DNA of 5,959 nucleotides from Candidatus Latescibacterota bacterium (GTDB taxonomy: Bacteria; Blakebacterota; Blakebacteria; Blakebacterales; Blakebacteraceae): assembly GCA_023135015.1 (NCBI GenBank), contig JAGLTZ010000002.1, positions 1 to 5,959 on the forward strand, given 5' to 3'. Shown here one piece after another: positions 1-5,959 of this stretch. Within the stretch, counting starts at the first letter, position 1. Each line of letters opens with the position of its first letter. Made by a program: the position numbers and the translations under genes. Under the pieces are notes generated by a model. The model was given only the letters and a program-made list of their open reading frames with translations, had not been told where the DNA came from and did no database searches.

Positions 1-1
1 A

Positions 2-796
2 TTCTTCGTGACCAAGGCCATCGGCCCAGCCAGGGTCAGCCGCGTGCTGATCGATGATGAGCGCAAAGAACTGACCCTCATCATGCATGAGGACCAGATC
101 GCATTGGCTCTGGGGCCCGGCGGCACCAACGCCAGGCTTGCGGGTGAGCTGGTAGGTTACCGTATCGATGTGGTCTCCGAGGCAGACTACGATCGAGCCC
201 TTAAAGAGGTGGAAGGTGTTTACCAGCGCATCGGTGAACTCGATATCACCGAACATCAGGAAGAGATGCTCAGCGCTGAAAGGGTTGAGTACGTCCAGGA
301 CCTGCAGTCCATGACGCCTGACGAGATCCAGGCGATACCTGGAATTGGTCCGGCCACTTTCACGTCTCTGATTAAAGCGCTCGAAGCTTTTACGGGAGAA
401 ACGTACGCTCCACCCGAGAGGGAACCAGTGGCTGAGACCGCGGAAGAGGCCGCTGAATCCGATGCACTCAGGGAGCCGGCCCTTCCGGCCCCATCAGCGG
501 TTGCGGAAACGGTGGTTGAGGGCCTTGACGAGAAAGACTGGGTTATCGATACCGAAATCCTTCGAAAAACAGAGGAACGCGACGAAGACGCACCTGCTGT
601 GGTTGAAAGTGAGTCTGCAGCAGATGAGGCAGTCATCACAGGCGGGGAGGAAGAGCCGGTGGTTGAAGAGGTCTCTCCGGCAGATGAGGAGGCACTCGAA
701 TCCGGTGGTGATGATGAGCCTGTGATACAGGAAGTCTCCCGGACAGGTGAGGAAGCTGATGGTGGTGAAGGTGATCAGGAACAGGGCCGCGATTAA
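2..796 (+). CDS. nusA: Transcription termination/antitermination factor NusA, C-terminal part (5' end outside window)
   Basis: NusA binds RNA polymerase and nascent RNA and modulates pausing, termination and antitermination. The frame is open from base 2, so GTG 8 is an internal codon and not a start; 264 residues are visible. Residues about 4-60 are the end of the second KH domain, recognisable from the PARVSRVLIDD strand, the EDQIALALG helix and NARLAGELVGYRIDV. Its GxxG loop reads GPGG (residues 38-41), without the usual basic residue. Residues about 104-130 form a helix-hairpin-helix segment around IPGIGPATF, like the C-terminal repeats of NusA in some phyla. The last 120 or so residues are a low-complexity tail rich in Glu, Asp, Ala and Val, probably disordered, with a short tandem repeat. 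The 3' end overlaps ylxQ by 38 bases. The identity is secure from domains and from gene order; the role of the tail is unknown. Confidence 0.95.
   Translation, partial: FFVTKAIGPARVSRVLIDDERKELTLIMHEDQIALALGPGGTNARLAGELVGYRIDVVSEADYDRALKEVEGVYQRIGELDITEHQEEMLSAERVEYVQDLQSMTPDEIQAIPGIGPATFTSLIKALEAFTGETYAPPEREPVAETAEEAAESDALREPALPAPSAVAETVVEGLDEKDWVIDTEILRKTEERDEDAPAVVESESAADEAVITGGEEEPVVEEVSPADEEALESGGDDEPVIQEVSRTGEEADGGEGDQEQGRD
620..742 (+). repeat. Degenerate tandem repeat in the acidic tail of nusA (two units of about 20 codons)
   Basis: Two adjacent units, 620-679 (20 codons) and 680-742 (21 codons), both open with GCAGATGAGG. Their translations align as ADEA...GGEEEPVVEEVSP and ADEEA...GGDDEPVIQEVSR. 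A weaker third copy (TGEEADGGEGD) follows at about 743-775 and contains the ylxQ ribosome binding site and start. This looks like local duplication in a disordered acidic tail. It was aligned by eye, and the third copy is doubtful. Confidence 0.6.
749..753 (+). promoter_or_regulatory. Ribosome binding site of ylxQ (inside nusA)
   Basis: GAGGA lies five bases before ATG 759, within the coding sequence of the nusA tail. It is the best reason to place the ylxQ start at 759 and not at GTG 747, which would lie upstream of this site, or at the later GTG codons 762, 765 and 771. Confidence 0.55.
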
Positions 797-1112
797 TCTT
801 ATCGGGTTGGCTCTGAAGGGAGGTAACGCGGCTGTGGGAAGGGATTCAGTGCGAAATGCGCTCCACAGGCGCAGGGCGGTACACCTGTTCCTGGCTGCAG
901 ACGCCGGAAATGCGGTGTCCGGCGAGATGAAAGCGCTCAGCGAGGAGCATGGCGTACCCTTTACGGTATTGGGCAATAAGCAAGCGCTCGGCGGTGCACT
1001 TGGGAGAATGGAAGTGGCCGTAGTGGCCATAACGGACCCGGGGCTGGCAGAAGCGATATGTGAGGCGACGGCTCGTAACGGCAGGAATTCGGGCGAAGAT
1101 GCTGCGTTGTAG
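759..1112 (+). CDS. ylxQ: YlxQ-type ribosomal L7Ae/L30e/S12e-family RNA-binding protein
   Basis: A small protein of 117 residues when started at ATG 759. After a short extension the L7Ae-like fold begins near INLIGLALKGGNAAVGRDSV, continues through ALHRRRAVHLFLAADAG and HGVPFTVLGNKQALGGALGR, and ends with the strand VAVVAITDPGLAEAI. This order (GLA..G....G...V, basic segment, hydrophobic strand with AxDAG, the LG strand, final V.V.D strand) is that of bacterial YlxQ proteins, which are related to kink-turn-binding L7Ae. Its exact bacterial target is not firmly established. It starts within nusA and stops 36 bases before infB, the usual place for ylxQ, but the ylxR gene normally just upstream is missing. 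The start is uncertain by a few codons; GTG 762, 765 or 771 would remove up to four residues. Confidence 0.87.
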   Translation: MVVKVIRNRAAINLIGLALKGGNAAVGRDSVRNALHRRRAVHLFLAADAGNAVSGEMKALSEEHGVPFTVLGNKQALGGALGRMEVAVVAITDPGLAEAICEATARNGRNSGEDAAL

Positions 1113-1116
1113 GTGC

Positions 1117-1136
1117 ACAGCGCCCACAACCGCTGT
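1117..1136 (+). other. Small inverted repeat just upstream of the infB ribosome binding site
   Basis: ACAGCG at 1117-1122 is perfectly complementary to CGCTGT at 1131-1136, leaving an eight-base loop. The stem ends two bases before the infB GGAGG. It lies in the longest gap between genes in the window (36 bases). There is no following T-run, so it is not a Rho-independent terminator. In mRNA it could form a six-base-pair hairpin affecting ribosome access to infB, but a chance origin cannot be excluded. Confidence 0.35.
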
Positions 1137-1138
1137 AC

Positions 1139-1143
1139 GGAGG
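1139..1143 (+). promoter_or_regulatory. Ribosome binding site of infB, deciding a TTG start
   Basis: GGAGG lies five bases before TTG 1149. An in-frame GTG directly after the ylxQ stop (1113) would add 12 residues, but has no comparable site and would put this SD inside the gene. Confidence 0.8.
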
Positions 1144-1148
1144 CAGGT

Positions 1149-3809
1149 TTGAGCAAGCAGAACCGAGTATATGAGGTGGCACGGCAATTCAAGATTTCGA
1201 GCCAGGCCATGCTGGAGGTCCTTCAGAACCTCGGCTACGAGACCAAGAGCCATATGAGTCCCGTAAACGAAGAGATGCTGCAGGCTATAGCGGATTACTT
1301 CGAGGGTCAAAAGGAAGCGTCTCTTGCTGAAGAAGCCCGCAAGAAAGAGGTAGCTGAAAAGCGGAAGGCCCTGGAAAAGGCAGAGAAAGAGTCAGCCGTG
1401 GCCAAGCGCAAAGCTGTGAAGGAGAAGAAGGAGGGGGAGAAGAAGCGTCTTCGCAAGAAGCCGGATGACAAAGTGGCGCGCAGGGTTGCCGAAAAGCTGT
1501 CTCGGGTTAGAACCGAAACAGAGCGGATCAAGAAGCAAGCAGCCGAGGCCAAACGACTCGCCGAGGAAAAAGCTGCCGCTCTTCAAGCACTCCCCGTTGA
1601 AGAGGGGAAACCCGCGGCTGAAGAACCGGAAGTACTTCCTGCCGGGGAAGAAGAGGCAGCGGTCGCGGCCCAGGCAGAATCCGAAGCAGAACCGGTTGAG
1701 GAGACGATTGAGAGTGCCTCCCTGAGGGCCGGGCGTCTTTCAGGATCCAGCCTGCGCGAGCGGATACGGCAGAGCAAGGAGGCCAGGGAGACAGAAGGAA
1801 CTGGACCGAAGATCATAGAGCGCAGGGTGCCGCAGGTGAAGGAGAGGCGTCCGCCGGTACCCAGGCCGGTTCCTGCGGTGAGCCGGAGGAAGAAGAAACG
1901 TAAAAAAGGTAGAAAGTCTGTCGATGCGGAAGAAGTAAGATCCACCATCCGTGAGACACTTGCGGATATCCGGAGTGGCCCGGGACGATCGAAGGGTCAT
2001 CGTCGTCGCCGTGACATAGAAGAGCTCCCGGAGGAGGGCGTCGAGCTCGAGGAGCGGAAGGTAATCCAAGTCACCGAGTTCGCCTCTGTGTCGGAGCTGG
2101 CGTCTCAGATGGACGTTTCGCCGAGTGATATCATAACCGCGTGTTTTCAGCTTGGGCTGGTTGTGACAATAAACCAACGCCTCGAGATGGAGACCATCGA
2201 GTTCATTTCGGACGAATTCGGATTCGAGGTCGAATCGATAGAAGAATATGGGGCAGACTTTTTAGAGGAAGAGGAAGAAGAGGCAGACAAAGAGAAACTG
2301 GTCCCACGTGCCCCGGTAGTTACTGTGATGGGGCACGTTGACCATGGGAAGACTTCACTCCTTGACTATATCCGGCAGACGCGTGTCGTTTATGGTGAGG
2401 TAGGCGGCATCACCCAGCATATCGGCGCCTATGAAGTAGAGACCCCCGGAGGAAACGTTACATTCCTCGACACTCCGGGGCACGAAGCGTTCACCGCCAT
2501 GCGCGCACGCGGCGCCCAGCTGACAGATATCGTGGTGCTCGTAGTAGCCGCCGACGACAAGGTTATGCCCCAGACGGTAGAGGCCATCAACCACGCCAAG
2601 GCAGCCGGAGTGCCCTTAGTAGTTGCGATCAACAAGATCGACCTTCCAGATGCAGACCAGGAAGGTGTGAAGCAGCAGCTCACCCAGCATAACATAGTTG
2701 TGCAGGATTACGGCGGCGAAACCGTCGCGGTGCCGATTTCGGCGAAGACTGGCGAGGGAGTGGATAAGCTGATCGAGTTAATTCTCATTCAGGCTGAAAT
2801 GCTCGAGCTGAAGGCGGACCGCACCGGTCTGGCCAGAGGAGTAGTACTTGAAGCCGAGCTTGATAAAGGACGGGGTCCGGTTGCCACAGTCCTGGTGCAG
2901 AAGGGTGAGCTCAAGGAGGGGGATCCATTCCTTGCAGGCATGCATTCGGGGCGCGCCAGAGCTCTTTTCGACCCTCGGGGTCGCCCGAGACGGGATGCGC
3001 ACCCATCCCAGTCGGTACAGATATTGGGTTTTGACGGCCTGCCGCAACCCGGGGACTCGTTTCACACGGTGGCTGATGAGAAAGAGGCGAGAGCCCTGTC
3101 TCAGAAGCGCCAGCAGATACGACGCGAACAGGAATTCGCCTTCAGGGAAGCCACGGCTCTGAGCGGCGTGCTCACAAGGATTGAAGAGGGAGAGATCGAA
3201 GAACTTCCGCTTATCGTCAAAGGGGATACCGACGGTTCGGTCGAGGCGTTGAGCGATTCATTCCACAAGCTTAGTACTGATGAGGTGCAGATAAGGGTAA
3301 TCCACCAGGGTGTAGGAGGAATCAACGAAACCGATGTGATGCTCGCCCAGGCTTCGAACGCCATCGTCGTTGGCTTCCATGTGAGGCCCGACCGTAATGC
3401 CCGTGAAGCGGCTGATCAGACGGGGGTTGAGATCAGGCTCTACGAGGTCATCTACGAAGCCGTCGAAGACATCAAACAGGGGCTGGAAGGCCTGCTCAAG
3501 CCCGAGATTAAGGAGGAGATCACAGGCACTCTGGAGGTCAGGGACACCTTCAGGATTCCCAGGGTTGGGGCTGTGGCGGGCTGTATGGTAGTAGACGGCA
3601 TCATCATGCGGAGCAGCATAGTAAGGCTGATTCGGGACAGCGTGACCGTCTACGACGGCAGGGTCGGCAGTTTGCGAAGGTTCAAGGACGATGTAAGCGA
3701 GGTGAAGGAGGGGTTCGAGTGCGGTGTAGGTCTGGAGAACTTCAACGACGTCAAGGTTGGCGACATTATAGAAGTCTATGAGAAGGAAGAAATCGCGAGG
3801 ACTTTATAG
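1149..3809 (+). CDS. infB: Translation initiation factor IF-2
   Basis: IF-2 is the GTPase that brings formylmethionyl-tRNA to the 30S subunit and promotes 50S joining. The protein has 886 residues from TTG 1149, within the usual range for long IF-2. An IF2_N module opens it (residues about 2-55, [18 protein letters not shown]). A highly charged, probably helical and disordered linker follows to about 300, including a Lys/Arg block and a [17 protein letters not shown] segment near 258-274. A second IF2_N-like module spans about 305-362. The G domain carries P-loop GHVDHGKT (395-402), switch region [15 protein letters not shown] (441-445, with the catalytic-type His445), NKID (495-498) and SAK (531-533). 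Domain II, domain III and the fMet-tRNA-binding C-terminal barrel follow, ending in the family signature [16 protein letters not shown]. All GTPase motifs are intact. Its TAG stop overlaps the ylxP ribosome binding site. Confidence 0.98.
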   Translation: MSKQNRVYEVARQFKISSQAMLEVLQNLGYETKSHMSPVNEEMLQAIADYFEGQKEASLAEEARKKEVAEKRKALEKAEKESAVAKRKAVKEKKEGEKKRLRKKPDDKVARRVAEKLSRVRTETERIKKQAAEAKRLAEEKAAALQALPVEEGKPAAEEPEVLPAGEEEAAVAAQAESEAEPVEETIESASLRAGRLSGSSLRERIRQSKEARETEGTGPKIIERRVPQVKERRPPVPRPVPAVSRRKKKRKKGRKSVDAEEVRSTIRETLADIRSGPGRSKGHRRRRDIEELPEEGVELEERKVIQVTEFASVSELASQMDVSPSDIITACFQLGLVVTINQRLEMETIEFISDEFGFEVESIEEYGADFLEEEEEEADKEKLVPRAPVVTVMGHVDHGKTSLLDYIRQTRVVYGEVGGITQHIGAYEVETPGGNVTFLDTPGHEAFTAMRARGAQLTDIVVLVVAADDKVMPQTVEAINHAKAAGVPLVVAINKIDLPDADQEGVKQQLTQHNIVVQDYGGETVAVPISAKTGEGVDKLIELILIQAEMLELKADRTGLARGVVLEAELDKGRGPVATVLVQKGELKEGDPFLAGMHSGRARALFDPRGRPRRDAHPSQSVQILGFDGLPQPGDSFHTVADEKEARALSQKRQQIRREQEFAFREATALSGVLTRIEEGEIEELPLIVKGDTDGSVEALSDSFHKLSTDEVQIRVIHQGVGGINETDVMLAQASNAIVVGFHVRPDRNAREAADQTGVEIRLYEVIYEAVEDIKQGLEGLLKPEIKEEITGTLEVRDTFRIPRVGAVAGCMVVDGIIMRSSIVRLIRDSVTVYDGRVGSLRRFKDDVSEVKEGFECGVGLENFNDVKVGDIIEVYEKEEIARTL

Positions 3810-3815
3810 GAGGTG
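3808..3815 (+). promoter_or_regulatory. Ribosome binding site of ylxP overlapping the infB stop
   Basis: AGGAGGTG, nearly perfect against the 16S 3' end, sits just before ATG 3818 and shares two bases with the infB TAG (3807-3809). Ribosomes finishing infB are therefore placed to restart on ylxP. This is the strongest SD of the window. Confidence 0.8.
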
Positions 3816-3817
3816 TC

Positions 3818-4099
3818 ATGACTCTAGGGACCGTTGTCATCCAGCTTTACATTCCCGGTTGCCGGTCACTGAAGGAAAAACGCGGTATACTGCAGAAGCT
3901 GATCAAACAGCTCCGTAACAACTTCAATGTAAGCGTGGCGGAGGTGGACAAGAACGATCTGCATCAGTCAGCAGAGATAGCTATTGTAGTGGTCAGTAAT
4001 GACAGGGCATTTGCAAACGCCGTTCTCAGTAAGGTTGTTAACCGTGTAGAACGTGAGCCGGCGTGTTACATGCAGGATTACACCCTCGAGTTCAGATAG
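3818..4099 (+). CDS. ylxP: YlxP-like protein, DUF503 family
   Basis: A 93-residue protein of the DUF503 family. Visible family features are the first strand VVIQLYIPGCRSLKEKR, the helix ILQKLIKQLRNNF, the strand NVSVAEVD followed by DLHQSAEIAIVVVSND, and a C-terminal helix with a short final strand. The family's predicted fold is a small ferredoxin-like domain. The members are encoded next to infB and rbfA in many bacteria, which suggests a part in ribosome assembly or translation initiation, but no biochemical role is settled. The start ATG 3818 is well fixed by its SD eight bases after the infB stop. Length is typical and nothing appears broken. The ylxP symbol follows the common annotation of this family at this locus. 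Confidence 0.9.
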   Translation: MTLGTVVIQLYIPGCRSLKEKRGILQKLIKQLRNNFNVSVAEVDKNDLHQSAEIAIVVVSNDRAFANAVLSKVVNRVEREPACYMQDYTLEFR

Positions 4100-4109
4100 C
4101 CTTTTGTTA

Positions 4110-4469
4110 ATGGAGAGTTTCGACCGTACAGACCGTGTGGGTGATGAGATCAAACGGATAGTAGGGACCTTGATCGAACGGGAAGTCAAAGACCCACGTG
4201 TCGGATTTGTTACTGTCACCGGTGTCAAGGTTGCACGGGATTTCTCTGTGGCGACGATCTATGTGACAGTCGGTGAAACTGAAGATCTGGAGGAAACCCT
4301 GGCAGGTCTCAGAGCCGCCTCCGGTTTTATTCGCAAACGACTCGGTGAGACTGTGAAGCTGCGAAACACACCCGAGCTCCGATTCATATATGACAGCTCT
4401 GTGGACCGGGGCTTCCGAATGGATGCCCTTCTGAAACAACTTGCAGATGAACGTGATGTCTCCAGCTGA
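4110..4469 (+). CDS. rbfA: 30S ribosome-binding factor RbfA
   Basis: RbfA binds the 30S subunit and helps mature the 5' end region of 16S rRNA, especially in the cold. This copy has 119 residues, normal for the family, and forms a single KH-like domain. Visible signatures are RTDRVGDEIKRIVGTLI, KDPRVGFVTVTGVKVARD, the strand ATIYVTV, the AASGFIRKRLG helix with the kinked AxG-type element, and RNTPELRFIYDSSVDRGFRMDALL near the end. I chose ATG 4110 because the family begins close to RTDRVG; the open frame reaches back to GTG 4053, which would lie inside ylxP and add residues unlike RbfA. No clear SD precedes ATG 4110. The gap after the ylxP stop is ten bases, so coupled translation is likely. 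The gene's end overlaps nrnA. Confidence 0.95.
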   Translation: MESFDRTDRVGDEIKRIVGTLIEREVKDPRVGFVTVTGVKVARDFSVATIYVTVGETEDLEETLAGLRAASGFIRKRLGETVKLRNTPELRFIYDSSVDRGFRMDALLKQLADERDVSS

Positions 4470-5460
4470 GGGTCTGGAGGCCCTTGAGAGGGCCCTTGAG
4501 CCCATCGATCGAGTTCTGATCGTTACTCATATAAACCCTGATGGGGATGCAGTCGGCTCGGCGCTCGGCATCCGCGGTATTCTGGAAGCCACCGGTAAAA
4601 GTACCGAAATCGTTATCTCCGACTCTATCGCCCGGAAGTACCAGTTTCTGATCGACAGGCCGGTCCTGAAATTCGACGATCCGATCCTCTCGAACCTGAG
4701 TGAAAAAGAACTGTTCCAGATGGTGATCTTCGTCGACACCTCAGAGAGGGAGAGAGTGGGACCTGTCCTGGATCACCTGCACGATTGGCTTGTACAGGGG
4801 GCACCAGAGGTAAACATAGACCACCATGTGAGCAATGATTGCTTTGGGGATATTGTTATCGTCGATCCGGAACGTGCATCGTCTGCCGAACTGGTTCTGA
4901 GAATGGCGGAAACACTTGGTGTCGATTGCACATCTGTGATAGCTGACCAGCTATTCGCGGCGGTTCTCACCGATACGGGACGCTTCCAGTTCTCCAATAC
5001 CGATGCCCACAGCCTGCGAGCCGCAGCTTCTCTGGTGGCAGCCGGGGCCGATCCCTCATTGATAGCACGGCGTATCTACTTCGAGCGGCCTGTACCCTTC
5101 TTCAGGTTGCTGGGGCATCTGCTGAGTACGATCGATTTGTATCATGGCGGGCGAACTTGCTTGATGATCATGCCCCGTGAGCTCGCCACGAAATTCTTCC
5201 CAGACGGCCACCTCGACAGTGAAGGCATTGTTGACTACACCATGCAGGTCGAGGGCGTCGAGGTCGGGATCTTCATACGCCAGACGGGTGATGGTGTCTA
5301 CCGGGCCAGTCTCCGTTCGCGTGGGAGAGTGGATGTCAGGTTGATAGCCGAGGTCTTTGGAGGAGGAGGGCACGAGAAAGCTTCAGGTTGCGAAGTCCGG
5401 GGTTCACTGGAAAAAGTAAAGGACAATATCGTTTCAGAGGTAGTCAAGTGGCTGTCATAA
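4447..5460 (+). CDS. nrnA: DHH/DHHA1 phosphoesterase, NrnA-like (oligoribonuclease / pAp phosphatase)
   Basis: Proteins of this family are manganese-dependent phosphoesterases that degrade very short RNAs, and many also hydrolyse 3'-phosphoadenosine 5'-phosphate. The protein has 337 residues from ATG 4447. The DHH domain shows HINPDGDAVGS (His28, Asp32, Asp34), Asp97 in VIFVDTSERERVG, the DHH triad at 125-127 in VNIDHHVSN, and Asp176 in LTDTGRFQF, so the metal ligands expected of the family are all present. The C-terminal DHHA1 domain ends with the substrate-binding GGGGHEKASG (from residue 305, His309). Position between rbfA and truB is common for nrnA. The start is uncertain: TTG 4441, ATG 4447, GTG 4453 and ATG 4456 are in frame, none with a good SD, and all overlap the end of rbfA. 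Substrate preference (nanoRNA, pAp, or cyclic-dinucleotide products such as pGpG) cannot be read from sequence. Confidence 0.9.
   Translation: MNVMSPAEGLEALERALEPIDRVLIVTHINPDGDAVGSALGIRGILEATGKSTEIVISDSIARKYQFLIDRPVLKFDDPILSNLSEKELFQMVIFVDTSERERVGPVLDHLHDWLVQGAPEVNIDHHVSNDCFGDIVIVDPERASSAELVLRMAETLGVDCTSVIADQLFAAVLTDTGRFQFSNTDAHSLRAAASLVAAGADPSLIARRIYFERPVPFFRLLGHLLSTIDLYHGGRTCLMIMPRELATKFFPDGHLDSEGIVDYTMQVEGVEVGIFIRQTGDGVYRASLRSRGRVDVRLIAEVFGGGGHEKASGCEVRGSLEKVKDNIVSEVVKWLS
5436..5441 (+). promoter_or_regulatory. Probable ribosome binding site of truB
   Basis: AGAGGT, inside the end of nrnA, lies six bases before GTG 5448. A competing site, AGGGGG at 5461-5466, lies five bases before the in-frame TTG 5472. 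Both pairs are plausible. Confidence 0.45.
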
Positions 5461-5959
5461 AGGGGGATCCCTTGCACGACGGATTCGTCCTGGTGGACAA
5501 GCCTGATGGGTGGAGCTCCTTTGACGCTGTAAGGTGGGTCCGGAAAGCCCTGCAGGGAACGAAGGTAGGCCATGCCGGCACGCTGGATCCTTTCGCGACC
5601 GGTCTTCTCATACTGCTCGTAGGTCGTGCAACCCGGCTGATGCAATACCTGGACGAGTATCCGAAATCCTACAGCGGTACAATTTGTCTCGGAAGTAAGA
5701 CCGATACATGCGATATGACAGGTTCGGTCATCGAGAAGGTGGACCCGGAGAGGGTAGCCGCAGTCGCCGAGGAGGATGTCAGGAGAGTCCTTCAAGGTTG
5801 GGTAGGTGAAGTGGAACAGGTCCCACCTCAGTACTCCGCGGTCAAGATCGAAGGGGAGCCGGCATATAAGAAGGCAAGGCGCGGGGAGGCGGCGGATCTT
5901 GAGGCGAGAGATATCCGTATCTACAGCCTCGAGATCGCGCAGTTTTCCCCCCCCGAATT
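5448..5959 (+). CDS. truB: tRNA pseudouridine(55) synthase TruB, N-terminal part (3' end outside window)
   Basis: TruB isomerises uridine 55 of tRNA to pseudouridine in the T-loop and also helps tRNA folding. The frame is open from the nrnA end to the window edge, giving 170 complete codons of a family that usually has about 300. Numbered from GTG 5448, the visible motifs are GFVLVDKPDGW (12-22), the catalytic motif GHAGTLDPFATG (41-52, nucleophile Asp47), Tyr75 in KSYSGTICLG, the GSKTDTCD block (82-89), and PPQYSAVKIEG with Tyr129 followed by AYKKARRGE. All active-site elements in this part are intact. GTG 5448 overlaps nrnA by 13 bases; TTG 5472 would give a protein eight residues shorter, which equally suits the family. 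The eight-C run near the window end keeps the frame (AQFSPPE), so no frameshift is evident. Confidence 0.95.
   Translation, partial: MAVIKGDPLHDGFVLVDKPDGWSSFDAVRWVRKALQGTKVGHAGTLDPFATGLLILLVGRATRLMQYLDEYPKSYSGTICLGSKTDTCDMTGSVIEKVDPERVAAVAEEDVRRVLQGWVGEVEQVPPQYSAVKIEGEPAYKKARRGEAADLEARDIRIYSLEIAQFSPPE

Noticed and set aside
8..10. GTG 8 as the start of a short 262-residue gene
   Set aside because: The frame is open to the left edge and the sequence enters in the middle of the NusA KH2 domain, so this is an internal valine codon.
494..1310. Long reverse-strand open frames (494-1210, 846-1310) opposite nusA, ylxQ and infB
   Set aside because: They lie antisense to well-recognised genes, show no family motifs that I recognise, and have Cys/Ser/Arg-rich compositions typical of shadow frames.
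1583..2177. Reverse-strand open frames opposite the infB linker
   Set aside because: Their Ser- and Leu-rich translations mirror the Glu/Lys/Arg codons of the IF-2 linker; no start signals or domains are seen.
2848..3162. Forward alternative-frame open frame of 104 codons inside infB
   Set aside because: It overlaps the conserved domain II of IF-2 in another frame and resembles no known protein family.
5298..5795. Reverse-strand open frame of 165 codons across the nrnA/truB junction
   Set aside because: It is antisense to the conserved DHHA1 end and to the TruB active-site region, both of which are intact; no motif supports it.
5947..5954. Eight-C homopolymer as a possible frameshift in truB
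   Set aside because: The reading frame through the run still gives a TruB-like sequence (AQFSPPE) up to the window edge, so no error is indicated.
1..5959. Window begins with ATTC and ends with GAATT, as if cut at EcoRI sites
   Set aside because: GAATTC also occurs inside the window (for example at 1084 and near 2214 and 3131), so it is not a complete EcoRI fragment; the ends may be coincidence or a partial-digest clone, and have no biological meaning.

Overview
The window is a gene-dense, single-strand stretch of the conserved bacterial transcription-termination/translation-initiation operon. In order it carries nusA (3' part only), ylxQ (L7Ae-type ribosomal protein), infB (IF-2), ylxP (DUF503), rbfA, a DHH/DHHA1 phosphoesterase of the NrnA family, and truB (5' part only). 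All seven genes are on the + strand. Gaps are at most 36 bases, three junctions overlap, and I see no terminator or internal promoter, so this reads as one polycistronic unit continuing past both ends. No stretch of 300 bases lacks a gene.

Layout: 2-796 is the end of NusA (second KH domain, a helix-hairpin-helix segment, then a long acidic tail with a short degenerate tandem repeat). 759-1112 is ylxQ, starting inside the nusA tail. The ylxR gene (DUF448) often found between these two is absent. A 36-base gap holds a small inverted repeat and the Shine-Dalgarno (SD) site of infB, which begins at TTG 1149 and runs to 3809. ylxP (3818-4099), rbfA (4110-4469), nrnA (about 4447-5460) and truB (from about 5448) follow almost without spacing.

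The genes share one theme: making RNA and starting translation. NusA acts on RNA polymerase and nascent transcripts. YlxQ is a predicted RNA-binding protein. IF-2 places initiator tRNA on the 30S subunit. RbfA matures the 30S subunit. TruB makes pseudouridine 55 in tRNA. The NrnA-type enzyme removes the shortest RNA fragments and pAp. YlxP has no settled role.

Organism: a bacterium of intermediate GC (I counted only two 60-base rows, about 52% and 63%), with GTG and TTG starts used beside ATG. The IF-2 G domain and the segment before it resemble, from memory, sequences of the Fibrobacteres-Chlorobi-Bacteroidetes (FCB) group and neighbouring candidate phyla. The order infB-ylxP-rbfA-nrnA-truB with ylxQ upstream is one I associate with Clostridia and several uncultured lineages. 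I therefore suggest an uncultured FCB-like or deep-branching bacterium, at low confidence. I found no mobile element, CRISPR array, RNA gene or unknown system; the points of interest are variations on a conserved operon.
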